Assembly (NCBI RefSeq): GCF_900105395.1
Contig: NZ_LT629775.1
Coordinates: 6,971,501 to 7,035,500, forward strand
Direction of reading: 5' to 3'
Origin: Streptomyces sp. TLI_053
GTDB taxonomy: Bacteria; Actinomycetota; Actinomycetes; Streptomycetales; Streptomycetaceae
Length of the DNA stretch: 64,000 nucleotides
Part shown: piece by piece, positions 8,909-17,133 of the stretch
Layout of the letters: each line of letters opens with the position of its first letter
Numbering within the stretch: the first letter of the stretch is position 1
Notes under the pieces: model-generated
The model's input: the letters and a program-made list of their open reading frames with translations, nothing else
What the model was told of the DNA's origin: nothing
Database searches by the model: none
Position numbers and translations under genes: made by a program

Positions 8909-9661
8909 CTACCGGCGGGCGCCCTCGGGCGGCTCCGGAAGCAGCCGCGCGCGCAGTCGGCCGATCAGCGCCTCGTCCACCCCGACCGTGCCGGTGGCAT
9001 AACCGTGGACCGAGCCGTGAGCGGCGGTCAGGTCCGCGAGCACGAGCCGGATCACGTCCTCCGGCGCGCGACCGAAGCCCGGCCAGCGCAGCGTGCGCCC
9101 CGGGTTGGCGGCCCGCCAGTCGGCCACCAGGCGCGCGGTGGCGAGCTCGGTGAGCGCGAAGTCGGCGGCCACGTCGTCCTCGCCGACGCCGAGCAGCCTG
9201 AGTACCAGCGCGGCGATCAGTCCGGTGCGGTCCTTGCCCGAGGCGCAGTGGAACACGACCGGCCGGTCGGCGTCGGCGATCAGCTCCAGGACGGTGCGGA
9301 TCTCCGCGACGCCGTCCTCGGTCACCTCGGCGAAACGATCCGCCAGATACCGCCAGGGGTCGACGTCGGGATCGATCTCGGCCTGGTCGTACGGCCGGTG
9401 CTCGATCGAGAGGTTGTGGTACGCGACGCCCGTCAGCTCAGGGATCCTGCCCTTGCGGGCGATCTCCCACGGGTAGCGCAGGTCGATCACGGTGCCGATG
9501 TCCAGCGCCCGGAACCGTTCGAGATCGGCGGGCGAGGTGAGCGTTCCGAGCGAGGCCGAGCGGTAGAGCCGCCCCCACCGGACCGTCCGCCCGTCGGCGG
9601 TCGGGTAGCCGCCCAGGTCGCGGAAGTTGTGCGGTCCCTCGAAGGCGATGTGGCGGGTCAT
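8909..9661 (-). CDS. Tyrosine-protein phosphatase family protein
   Basis: 250 aa. The P-loop signature HCASGKDRTGLIAAL near residue 138 is the HCxxGKDR(T/S) active site of the Y_phosphatase3 group (MptpB/LipA-like atypical phosphatases), with the catalytic Cys, Lys, Asp and Arg all present. The N-terminal FRDLGGYPTADGR and WGRLYRSASL segments are also typical. Likely substrates are phosphotyrosine/phosphoserine peptides or phosphoinositides. The adjacent ArsR gene lies only 9 bp upstream on the same strand, so they are probably co-transcribed. Confidence 0.9.
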   Translation of the reverse strand: MTRHIAFEGPHNFRDLGGYPTADGRTVRWGRLYRSASLGTLTSPADLERFRALDIGTVIDLRYPWEIARKGRIPELTGVAYHNLSIEHRPYDQAEIDPDVDPWRYLADRFAEVTEDGVAEIRTVLELIADADRPVVFHCASGKDRTGLIAALVLRLLGVGEDDVAADFALTELATARLVADWRAANPGRTLRWPGFGRAPEDVIRLVLADLTAAHGSVHGYATGTVGVDEALIGRLRARLLPEPPEGARR

Positions 9662-9670
9662 GTCCGCACC

Positions 9671-10057
9671 CTATCGGGCGGGTTCGCTGCGGTGGGGAGC
9701 GGCCCGGTGCCGCTCGGGTGCCGCGACCAGCGCCTCCAGCAGGCCCGGGAAGCACTCCGCGAACTCCTCGCGCCGCAGCGCGTTCATCCGCGAAGTGCCC
9801 ACGTAGTGCTGGCGGATCAGCCCGGCCTCGCGCAGGACGTGGAAGTGGTGGGTGGCCGTCGACTTGCTGACCGGCAGCTCGATCACCCCGCACGGCAGGT
9901 CCTCGCCGGCCGCGTGCAGGGCGCGGACGATCTGCCGCCGCACCGGGTCGACGAGGGCTTCCAGTACCTGCTGGAGCGTGATCGTCCGCAGGTCGGGGTG
10001 CGGGGGGACGCGGTCCCGCGCGGGGGTGGAGCCGGTGCGCGGTGCGGTTCGTGCCAT
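9671..10057 (-). CDS. ArsR-type helix-turn-helix regulator
   Basis: 128 aa from the ATG at 10057, which has AGGAGG about 10 nt upstream; in-frame starts at 10090 and 10120 have none. Residues about 25-105 form the ArsR winged helix (LQQVLEALVDPVRRQIVRAL, then SKSTATHHFHVLREAGLIRQH). The single Cys in GEDLPCGVIE is not part of an ArsR CxC metal motif, so a non-metal signal is likely. It is divergent from a quinone-oxidoreductase-like gene across a space with three 17-bp repeats, and precedes the phosphatase gene. Confidence 0.88.
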   Translation of the reverse strand: MARTAPRTGSTPARDRVPPHPDLRTITLQQVLEALVDPVRRQIVRALHAAGEDLPCGVIELPVSKSTATHHFHVLREAGLIRQHYVGTSRMNALRREEFAECFPGLLEALVAAPERHRAAPHRSEPAR

Positions 10058-10091
10058 GGGTGGTCGGCCTCCTGTCCTCGTGCCCGTCATG

Positions 10092-10142
10092 GTACGACAC
10101 TGATCGAAGTACGACAGCAATCAAAGTTTGACAGGTGTCGCA
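10092..10142. promoter_or_regulatory. Three tandem 17-bp repeats, candidate ArsR operators
   Basis: GTACGACACTGATCGAA (10092-10108) and GTACGACAGCAATCAAA (10109-10125) are in tandem, and a third weaker copy GTTTGACAGGTGTCGCA (10126-10142) follows. The array lies in the divergent promoter space. The third unit includes a TTGACA that could be the -35 of the rightward gene at 10233. Binding by the adjacent ArsR protein is inference. Confidence 0.5.
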
Positions 10143-10232
10143 CTTTGGGTTTGAGTGTGGAACACGAGCTGACGAGGCGTCGGAAGCGAACCGCCCGGTG
10201 CGGAAGCGGACGCGACAGAGGGGGAGTCGAAC

Positions 10233-11228
10233 ATGGTCAGGACCGTGCTGTTCCACGAGCTGGGCGGGCCCGAGGTGCTGCGGCTGGAGGAGGCGCCGAT
10301 CGCCGGGCCCGGCCCCGGCGAGCTGCTGGTCCGCATCGACGCGATCGGCCTCAACCGGGCCGAGGTGCTGTACCGCAGCGGCCAGTACATCGAGGACGTC
10401 CGGGAGTTCCCCGGCCGCCTCGGCAGCGAGGCGGCGGGCGTGGTCGAGGCGATCGGCCCGGCCGTCACGGGGTTCGCCGTCGGCGACGCGGTGAGCGTCG
10501 TCCCGGCCTTCTCGATGAACGACTACGCCGTCTACGCGGAGCGCGCCGTCGTCCCGGCGAACGCGGTGGTGCACCGGCCCGAAGGACTCGACGCGGTGCG
10601 CGGCGCGGCGGTCTGGATGCCCTATGTCACCGCGTACGGCGCCATGGTGGAGGCCGGCGGTCTGCGGGCCGGCGACACCGTGGTGATCACCGCGGCGTCC
10701 AGCAGCGTGGGTCTGGCGGCGATCCGGATCGCCGAGCGCGTCGGCGCCGTCCCGATCGCCACCACCCGCACCGCGGCCAAGCGGGAGGCCCTGCTGAAGG
10801 CCGGCGCCGCCGAGGTGGTCGTGACCGAGGAGGAGGATCTCGCCGCCCGCGTCCTGGAGCTGACCGGCGGCCGGGGCGCGGAGCTCGTCTTCGACGCCGT
10901 CGCCGGGCCCGGAGTCGTCGACCTCGCCCGCGCCCTCGCCCAGGGCGGCGCACTCGTTCTCTACGGCGCCCTCAGCGGCGAGGACACCCCCTTCCCGCCG
11001 ATGCCGGTGATGAAGGGCAAGTCCATGCGCAGCTACACCCTGCACGAGATCACCACCGACCCCGAGGGCCTGCGCCGCGCCGAGGCCTTCGTCGCCTCCG
11101 GCCTGCGCACCGGCGCCTTCGAGCCCGCGGTGGACCGGGTCTTCCCCTTCGAGGAGATCGCCGACGCCCACCGGTACCTGGAGGGCGGCAGCCAGATCGG
11201 CAAGATCGTGGTGACCGTCGACCACTGA
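10233..11228 (+). CDS. Zn-independent MDR / quinone oxidoreductase-like protein
   Basis: 331 aa in the medium-chain dehydrogenase/reductase superfamily. The GroES-like part (residues 1-120) has LGSEAAGVVEAIGPAV. The Rossmann half starts near residue 145 with AASSSVGLAAIRIA in place of the usual AAGGVG, then TTRTAAKREAL, which has the Arg/Thr/Lys side chains expected for NADPH. Zinc ligands are missing, as in quinone oxidoreductases. It is divergently transcribed from the ArsR gene, which likely controls it. Substrate is probably a quinone or reactive enone (inference). Confidence 0.88.
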   Translation: MVRTVLFHELGGPEVLRLEEAPIAGPGPGELLVRIDAIGLNRAEVLYRSGQYIEDVREFPGRLGSEAAGVVEAIGPAVTGFAVGDAVSVVPAFSMNDYAVYAERAVVPANAVVHRPEGLDAVRGAAVWMPYVTAYGAMVEAGGLRAGDTVVITAASSSVGLAAIRIAERVGAVPIATTRTAAKREALLKAGAAEVVVTEEEDLAARVLELTGGRGAELVFDAVAGPGVVDLARALAQGGALVLYGALSGEDTPFPPMPVMKGKSMRSYTLHEITTDPEGLRRAEAFVASGLRTGAFEPAVDRVFPFEEIADAHRYLEGGSQIGKIVVTVDH

Positions 11229-11401
11229 CGCACCGGCCGGCAGTCCGGCGGCACCGCGGCGGTTCCCGCGGTTCCCGCCGTGGACGTGGGACCGTGCGGT
11301 CGCCGGATCGTCGACGCGCTGTACCGAGCGCTGGGAGTTCGCCCCTGCTCGAGCTCCTCCGAGGCTGTTCCTGTCGTCCGCTCCCGTCCACTCCCGTCGT
11401 C

Positions 11402-11419
11402 CGCTCCCGCTCGGGAGCG
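11402..11419. terminator. Hairpin CGCTCCCG-CT-CGGGAGCG
   Basis: Perfect 8-bp inverted repeat with a 2-nt loop, 174 bp after the oxidoreductase stop and 86 bp before the FHA gene. GTCGTCCGCTCCCG just before it (11373-11386) is repeated at 11396-11409, so the hairpin arm itself lies in a direct repeat. No T-run follows. It may be a terminator or an operator. Confidence 0.4.
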
Positions 11420-11504
11420 CGATCGACGATGATGGGAAGGAACTGACGGGCCGGGGGGACGTTCGTCCGGGGCGGCCCGTGCCGGACGAGCACGCGGAGG
11501 CCCG

Positions 11505-12665
11505 ATGGAGCACGGTATCGACCGCAACCTCGCCACGTCCGCGGACCGGGCGGACTATCTGGTCGAGCTCTCCAACATCGTCCGCCGCACGGACTTCGGC
11601 GGGTCCGCGCCGCGTTCGCTGCACCGGCTGGGGCTGGTGGTGGAGGCGCTGGTGCGGATGACCGGGGACCGGCACGTGGCCGTGTACTGCGTCGCCGACC
11701 GCAGTCTGCTGGGCGGGCGCCGGGAGTTCACCGAGCCCGGGGACGCGCCGACGCTGGCCCGCTGGGTCGCCGAGGGGGTGGTCGAGGAGGTGCCGGACGC
11801 CGACGAGCGGGTGCTGGAGATCGCCGGTATGACCGGGATCCAGGTCGTCACCGGCGACTACTACGACGACCACCGGATCGAGCACCCGTGGATCCAGGGC
11901 AACACCTGGCAGTTCCTGCGGCCGGAGGCGGTCGGGCGGGGCGCGGTCCGGCTGGCGCCGCTGGACATGGGGTACCGGACCGGCGCGGAGATCTCCAAGA
12001 AGATGGAGCTGTCCGCGCTCAAGAAGCAGGGGCTGCTGACCGCCGGGCGCAAACCGCTGGTCGAGGTGGTCGGGCGGGCCTGGCGCTGTCCGGACACGCG
12101 GTGCGGCCTCTACAGCGTGCACCGGGGCGGGCGGGTGATGCTGCCGAGGATGCGCGGCGGCGTGCCCACCTGCGAACTGCACGGCACCCCGCTGCTGGAC
12201 GACGGGGCCCGGCCCGGTGCCGCCCAGGTCAAGGTGGTGCTGGACGGGGAGTGCGTGGGCCGGTACACCCTCGACGAGGGGGCGCGGACCGAGGTCGGCC
12301 GCGCCCCCGGGACGCCGGACGGCATCCCCCTGGCCGGGCTGCTGCCCGCCGAGCGCGCCGCCGGGGTCAGCCGCCGTCACCTGCTGGTCGCGGTGCGCGG
12401 CGGCGCCGTGGTGGTGCGGGACACCAGCACCTACGGCAGCCGGATCCGGGTGGCCGGGCGGCGCGGGCACCTCGGCCCGTGGGAGCGGCTCCCGGCGGAC
12501 GCCGACCGGCCGTTCCGGCCGGGCGACGAGGTCGAGCTCACCCCCGGCCTGGTGCTGACCCGCAGCGGGCGGCGCTTCCCGGCCGAACTGGCCGGCGCCT
12601 GGCGGGCGGAGGGAGCCCGTACGCCGCTCCCGCCGGGCGCGGCGGAGGCCACCCGCTCGGTCTGA
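11505..12665 (+). CDS. FHA-domain protein with NYN/PIN-like N-terminus and zinc ribbon
   Basis: 386 aa. Residues about 15-165 (DYLVELSNIVR, YCVADRSLL, VVTGDYYDDHR, PWIQGNTWQFLRPE) resemble a NYN/PIN ribonuclease fold of the Zc3h12a type with conserved Asp residues. A Cys cluster follows (C195-x4-C200 and C223-x2-H226), a probable zinc ribbon. Residues about 240-355 are an FHA phosphothreonine-binding domain (VGRAPGT, VSRRHLLV, STYGSR). This suggests a nuclease recruited to a phosphorylated partner. No Ser/Thr kinase is adjacent. The FHA part is firm; the nuclease assignment is from weak pattern similarity. Confidence 0.75.
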   Translation: MEHGIDRNLATSADRADYLVELSNIVRRTDFGGSAPRSLHRLGLVVEALVRMTGDRHVAVYCVADRSLLGGRREFTEPGDAPTLARWVAEGVVEEVPDADERVLEIAGMTGIQVVTGDYYDDHRIEHPWIQGNTWQFLRPEAVGRGAVRLAPLDMGYRTGAEISKKMELSALKKQGLLTAGRKPLVEVVGRAWRCPDTRCGLYSVHRGGRVMLPRMRGGVPTCELHGTPLLDDGARPGAAQVKVVLDGECVGRYTLDEGARTEVGRAPGTPDGIPLAGLLPAERAAGVSRRHLLVAVRGGAVVVRDTSTYGSRIRVAGRRGHLGPWERLPADADRPFRPGDEVELTPGLVLTRSGRRFPAELAGAWRAEGARTPLPPGAAEATRSV

Positions 12666-12675
12666 GGCGGCTCCT

Positions 12676-12750
12676 CCCGGCCCCCCGGATCCCGGCTCCC
12701 CGGCTCCCCGGCTCCCCGGCCCCCCGGATCCCGGATCCCGGGCCCCGGAA
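12676..12750. repeat. C-rich degenerate tandem repeat
   Basis: Repeats of CGGCTCCC / CCGGATCCC fill the short convergent space after the FHA gene, including three perfect CGGCTCCC units at about 12693-12719. They probably arose by replication slippage. No gene is present. Confidence 0.5.
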
Positions 12751-12793
12751 CCGGCGCCCCTCGCCCCCGCGGTCGGTCGGACGCGGGGGCCCG

Positions 12794-13705
12794 TCAGACG
12801 CTGCGGTCCGTCAGGACCTCGCGGACGACGTGACGGGCGTTGGCGGCCAGCGGGGGGTTGGTGGTGCGGTAGTAGGGCAGCTGGACGAGGGCGATGGACA
12901 GCGCCCAGGCGCGGCCGCGTTCCCAGGTGGCGTCGTCGAGCGCCAGGGCGGCGCGGAAGACCGGGCGGGCGGACGCCGGGAGCACGTTCCAGGCGGCGAT
13001 CAGGTCGACGGTCGGGTCGCCCGCCCCGAGCAGGCCGAAGTCCAGCACGGCACCGAGGCGTTGGCCGGAGAGCAGAAGGTTCCCGGCGGTGAGGTCGCCG
13101 TGCACCCAGGTGGCCGGTCCGGTCGGCTCGGGCAGCCGCAGTGCCTTGTCCCAGAGGGCGGTGGCCGCCCCGGTGTCGATCACGCCGCGCAGCCGGCCGA
13201 CCGCCGCACGGGTGGCGGCGTCGCGTCCGGCCAGCGGTCCGCCGCGGGACGCCGGCGGCGCGTCCGGTCCCGGTTCTGCGGCGTGCAGCGCGCCGAGGAA
13301 CCCGGCCAGGTCCCGGGCGAGCTGTGCGGGGTCGGCGAGCACCCCGGGGGCCGGATTGACGCCGTCCAGCCAGCGCAGCACCGACCACTCCCACGGGTAG
13401 GCGGTGGTCGGCCGGCCCTGGGCGACCGGCACCGGCACGGGGACCGGCAGGTGCGGGGCGAGGCGGGGCAGCCAGTACTGCTCACGCGCGGTGTTCGCGG
13501 CGGCCCACGCGGCCCTGGGCAGCCGGACGGCGTGGTCGGCGCCGAGCCGGAACATCGCGTTGTCGGTGGCGGCGATGCCGACCGGGGTCAGCGGCAGGCC
13601 CGTCCACTGCGGGAACTGGGCCGCGATCAGCCGTCTCACCAAGCCGGTGTCGATGACGGGTTCTTCGTCGTGCAGACGGTCGTGCAGGAAGTCGTCGTCG
13701 TGCAT
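12794..13705 (-). CDS. Aminoglycoside phosphotransferase (APH)-family kinase
   Basis: 303 aa from the ATG at 13705 (MHDDDFLHDR); an upstream GTG at 13744 is possible but adds a segment not typical of the family. The N-lobe begins VRRLIAAQFPQW. The catalytic Brenner motif is HGDLTAGNLLL and the Mg-binding motif is LDFGLLGAGDPTVDL, both intact. This is the streptomycete APH group (Mph/HSK2-like kinases) whose members phosphorylate antibiotics or small metabolites. Resistance cannot be inferred from sequence alone. It stands alone, divergent from tex. Confidence 0.85.
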   Translation of the reverse strand: MHDDDFLHDRLHDEEPVIDTGLVRRLIAAQFPQWTGLPLTPVGIAATDNAMFRLGADHAVRLPRAAWAAANTAREQYWLPRLAPHLPVPVPVPVAQGRPTTAYPWEWSVLRWLDGVNPAPGVLADPAQLARDLAGFLGALHAAEPGPDAPPASRGGPLAGRDAATRAAVGRLRGVIDTGAATALWDKALRLPEPTGPATWVHGDLTAGNLLLSGQRLGAVLDFGLLGAGDPTVDLIAAWNVLPASARPVFRAALALDDATWERGRAWALSIALVQLPYYRTTNPPLAANARHVVREVLTDRSV

Positions 13706-13996
13706 GCGGTCGGGCGTCCGGGCGGCTGCGCACATGCCCGGCACTGTACGCCGGGACGGGCCCCGCGATCAGGCGGATTTCGAACACCAGGGTGAGAACA
13801 TGAGGATTTCACAGGGGCGTTGGGTTTCGCGGGGGGCGCTCGGGGCCGCATCGGCGCTGCCGGTGGCCGCCGGGAGGCGCCGGTCGGGGACCGCCGGCGC
13901 GCCACGCCCGGGGTGGTGGGGGCGGGGCGGGCCGTCGGTGGCGGCTGTCAGAATGCCGGGGTACGGACAGCAACTCTGAAGAAGGTGACCGGCTTC

Positions 13997-16471
13997 GTGA
14001 CCACGCCAGTCGAACAGGCGGCCCAGCAGGCCCAGCAGGCGATCGGGCGGAAGATCGCCGAGGAACTGGGCGTCCGCGAGGGGCAGGTGAAGGCGGCGGT
14101 CGAGCTGCTGGACGGCGGTGCGACGGTGCCGTTCGTGGCCCGCTACCGCAAGGAGGTCACCGGCTCGCTGGACGACGCTCAGCTGCGCACCCTCGAGGAG
14201 CGGCTGCGCTACCTGCGGGAGCTGGAGGAGCGCCGCGCCGCCGTCCTGGAGTCGGTCGATTCCCAGGGCAAGCTGGACGACGAGCTGCGGGCGCGGATCC
14301 TCGCCGCCGACTCCAAGGCGCGGCTGGAGGACATCTACCTGCCGTTCAAGCCGAAGCGGCGCACCAAGGCCCAGATCGCCCGCGAGGCCGGTCTCGAGCC
14401 GCTGGCGGACACCCTGCTCGCCGACCCGACGCAGGACCCGGCGGCGCTGGCCGCGCGGTTCCTCAACGAGTCGGTCGCGGACGGCGCCGCCGCGCTGGAG
14501 GGCGCCCGGGCGATCCTGGTCGAGCGGTTCGGCGAGGACGCCGACCTGGTCGGCTCGCTGCGCGAGCGGATGTGGACCAGGGGCCGCCTGGTCGCCACCG
14601 TCCGCGAGGGCAAGGAGCAGGAGGGCGCGAAGTTCGCCGACTACTTCGACTTCGCCGAGCCGTACACCAAGCTCCCCTCGCACCGGATCCTGGCGATGCT
14701 GCGCGGCGAGAAGGAGGAGGTGCTCGACCTCGACCTGTCCCCGTACGACGGCGACGAGGGCGGCGACCTGCCCGGCGCGAGCGACTACGAGCAGCGGATC
14801 GCCGCCCGCTTCGGCATCGCCGACCACGGCCGCCCGGCCGACAAGTGGCTCGGCGACACCGTCCGCTGGGCCTGGCGCACCCGGGTGCTGGTCCGGCTCG
14901 GCATCGACCTGCGCGGACGGCTGCGCGCCGAGGCCGAGGACGAGGCGGTCCGGGTGTTCGCCGCGAACCTGCGGGACCTGCTGCTGGCCGCCCCGGCCGG
15001 CACCCGCGCCACCATGGGCCTGGACCCGGGCTTCCGGACGGGCGTGAAGGTCGCCGTGGTGGACGCCACCGGCAAGGTGCTCGCGCACGACACGATCTAC
15101 CCGCACCAGCCGGCGAACAAGTGGGACGCCGCGCTGGCGACGCTGGCCGCGCTGGCGAGGAAGCACGGTGTGGACCTGGTCGCGATCGGCAACGGCACCG
15201 CCTCGCGGGAGACCGACAAGCTCGCCGAGGACCTCCTCAAGCGGCACCCGGAGCTGGGCGTGACCAAGGCGATGGTCAGCGAGGCCGGTGCCTCGGTGTA
15301 CTCGGCCTCCGCGTTCGCCTCGCAGGAGCTGCCGGACCTCGACGTGTCGATCCGCGGCGCGGTGTCGATCGCCCGTCGGCTCCAGGACCCGCTGGCCGAG
15401 CTGGTCAAGATCGACCCCAAGTCGATCGGTGTCGGCCAGTACCAGCACGACCTGAGCGAGGTGAAGCTCTCCCGCTCGCTGGACGCCGTGGTCGAGGACT
15501 GCGTCAACGCGGTCGGCGTGGACGTGAACACCGCCTCCGCGCCGCTGCTGACCAGGGTCTCCGGCATCACCGGCACGCTCGCGGACAACATCGTCGCGCA
15601 CCGGGACGCCAACGGCCCGTTCCGTACCCGCAAGGAGCTCAAGAACGTCGCCCGGCTCGGCCCGAAGGCCTTCGAGCAGTGCGCGGGCTTCCTGCGGATC
15701 CCGGACGGCGACGACCCGCTGGACGCCTCCGGCGTGCACCCGGAGGCGTACCCGGTGGTGCGCCGGATCCTGGCCGCGACCGGTGGGGAGCTGCGCGAGC
15801 TGATCGGCAACGGCAGCCGGCTGCGCGCGCTGCGGCCGGGCGACTTCGCCGACGGCACCTTCGGCGTCCCGACCGTCACCGACATCCTGGGCGAGCTGGA
15901 CAAGCCGGGGCGCGACCCGCGCCCGGCGTTCCGCACCGCCACCTTCAAGGAGGGCGTCGACAAGATCGGCGACCTGGAGGTCGGCATGGTGCTGGAGGGC
16001 GTGGTGACCAATGTGGCCGCGTTCGGCGCCTTCGTCGACGTGGGTGTGCACCAGGACGGCCTGGTGCACGTGTCGGCGCTGTCGAAGAACTTCGTCAAGG
16101 ACCCGCGCGAGGTGGTCAAGCCCGGCGACATCGTGACCGTCCGGGTCACCACGGTCGACGTGCCGCGCAAGCGGATCGGGCTCACCCTGCGGCTGGACGA
16201 CGAGGTCGGTCGTGGTGGCGGCGAGGGCGGCCGGGGCGAGGGCGGCCGCGGCGGCGACCGGCAGGCGCGCCCGCCGCGCCAGGAGCGGCGCGGCGGCCAG
16301 GGCGGTCAGGGCGGTCGCGGTCAGGGTGGCGGCGGCGGTCAGGAGCGCCGGGACCGGGGCGGTTCCGGCGGCCCGGGGGCGTTGGGCAACAGCGCCATGG
16401 CGGACGCGCTGCGCCGGGCCGGTCTGGCCGGCGGTGGCGGTTCGGACGACCGCCGCTCCGGGCGGCGCTGA
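13997..16471 (+). CDS. tex: Tex-family transcription accessory / RNA-binding protein
   Basis: 824 aa from GTG at 13997 with AGAAGG upstream. Domains in order: N-terminal helical part (IAEELGVREGQVKAAVELLDGG, VPFVARYRKE), YqgF/RNase H-like domain (MGLDPGFRTGVKVAVVD near residue 340), helix-hairpin-helix region (NAVGVDVNTASAPLL, HRDANGPFRTRKEL), and an S1 domain (GMVLEGVVTNVAAFGAFVDVGVHQDGLVHVS near residue 665). The last 75 residues are a Gly/Gln/Arg-rich tail, longer than in enterobacterial Tex. Tex proteins bind RNA polymerase and nucleic acid and affect transcription and rRNA processing. Monocistronic here. Confidence 0.95.
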   Translation: MTTPVEQAAQQAQQAIGRKIAEELGVREGQVKAAVELLDGGATVPFVARYRKEVTGSLDDAQLRTLEERLRYLRELEERRAAVLESVDSQGKLDDELRARILAADSKARLEDIYLPFKPKRRTKAQIAREAGLEPLADTLLADPTQDPAALAARFLNESVADGAAALEGARAILVERFGEDADLVGSLRERMWTRGRLVATVREGKEQEGAKFADYFDFAEPYTKLPSHRILAMLRGEKEEVLDLDLSPYDGDEGGDLPGASDYEQRIAARFGIADHGRPADKWLGDTVRWAWRTRVLVRLGIDLRGRLRAEAEDEAVRVFAANLRDLLLAAPAGTRATMGLDPGFRTGVKVAVVDATGKVLAHDTIYPHQPANKWDAALATLAALARKHGVDLVAIGNGTASRETDKLAEDLLKRHPELGVTKAMVSEAGASVYSASAFASQELPDLDVSIRGAVSIARRLQDPLAELVKIDPKSIGVGQYQHDLSEVKLSRSLDAVVEDCVNAVGVDVNTASAPLLTRVSGITGTLADNIVAHRDANGPFRTRKELKNVARLGPKAFEQCAGFLRIPDGDDPLDASGVHPEAYPVVRRILAATGGELRELIGNGSRLRALRPGDFADGTFGVPTVTDILGELDKPGRDPRPAFRTATFKEGVDKIGDLEVGMVLEGVVTNVAAFGAFVDVGVHQDGLVHVSALSKNFVKDPREVVKPGDIVTVRVTTVDVPRKRIGLTLRLDDEVGRGGGEGGRGEGGRGGDRQARPPRQERRGGQGGQGGRGQGGGGGQERRDRGGSGGPGALGNSAMADALRRAGLAGGGGSDDRRSGRR

Positions 16472-16528
16472 CACGAGCCGCGGTGGCCGGCGGACACGCG
16501 TCCACCGGCCACCGCGGCCGTACCGGGC

Positions 16529-16951
16529 TCAGACCAGCAGCTTGTCCTTGGCCTTCTGGTACTCCTCCTCGGAGATGGACCCGTCGGCCTTGAGCGCGGC
16601 GAGCTTCGCCAGGTCGTCGACGTGGCTGCGGCCCGTGCCCGCGTCCCCGGTGCCGCCCTCGCCGGGGGTGCCGGCCGCGTCCCGGATGTAGGCCTTGAAC
16701 GCCGCGTCGGCCTTCTGGGCCTGGGCGACGTCGCGTTCGCCCATGCTCTTGCCGCGCACGATCACGTACACCAGCACGCCGATCAGCGGCAGCAGGATCA
16801 CCAGGATCATCCAGCCCGCCTTGGCCCAGCCGCCCATGTCGTGGCTGCGGAAGATGTCCGTGATGATCTTGAACAGCAGGAAGAACCAGAGGATCCAGAG
16901 GAACAGCTCCAGCATCGTCCAGAAGATGTTGAGCAGCGGGTAGTTGTCCAT
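16529..16951 (-). CDS. PLDc_N and SHOCT domain membrane protein
   Basis: 140 aa. Two transmembrane segments near the N-terminus (FWTMLELFLWILWFFLLF and AGWMILVILLPLIGVLVYVI) form the PLDc_N module, which is a membrane anchor and not a phospholipase. The C-terminal 35 residues (LAKLAALKADGSISEEEYQKAK) are a SHOCT helical hairpin. The ATG at 16951 begins directly before the first membrane helix. Such proteins are common in actinobacteria and have no defined function. The gene is convergent with tex. Confidence 0.88.
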   Translation of the reverse strand: MDNYPLLNIFWTMLELFLWILWFFLLFKIITDIFRSHDMGGWAKAGWMILVILLPLIGVLVYVIVRGKSMGERDVAQAQKADAAFKAYIRDAAGTPGEGGTGDAGTGRSHVDDLAKLAALKADGSISEEEYQKAKDKLLV

Positions 16952-17085
16952 GACGGCTCCCGTCGGTGCGGGCCCGAGGGGGACCCGAGTCCCTTCGAGT
17001 CTTATCACCGCCGATCGGGTGCCATGCTGCGGTGCTGAGCCATTCCGGTGATCCTGCGGAGGCGGAGGCGGAGGCGGGGCCCTGG

Positions 17086-17108
17086 GCCCGGGGCTTTGGG
17101 GCCCGGGC
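17086..17108 (-). terminator. Possible terminator after the NUDIX gene
   Basis: Inverted repeat GCCCGGG / CCCGGGC (17086-17092 and 17102-17108) about 26 bp beyond the leftward stop at 17134. A short GGAGGC hexamer repeat (about 17057-17077) lies beside it. No T-run follows, as is common in streptomycetes. Confidence 0.4.
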
Positions 17109-17133
17109 ACGGCCCGACGGTCTCCGGGCGGGC

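Noticed and set aside
12676-12750. Repeats after the FHA gene as a possible CRISPR or terminator
   Set aside because: Units are short, degenerate and have no spacers; simple C-rich slippage explains them.
9438-13394. 1318-codon minus-strand open frame
   Set aside because: It runs antisense to the oxidoreductase and FHA genes and through several real genes in other frames; very high GC makes such long shadows normal.
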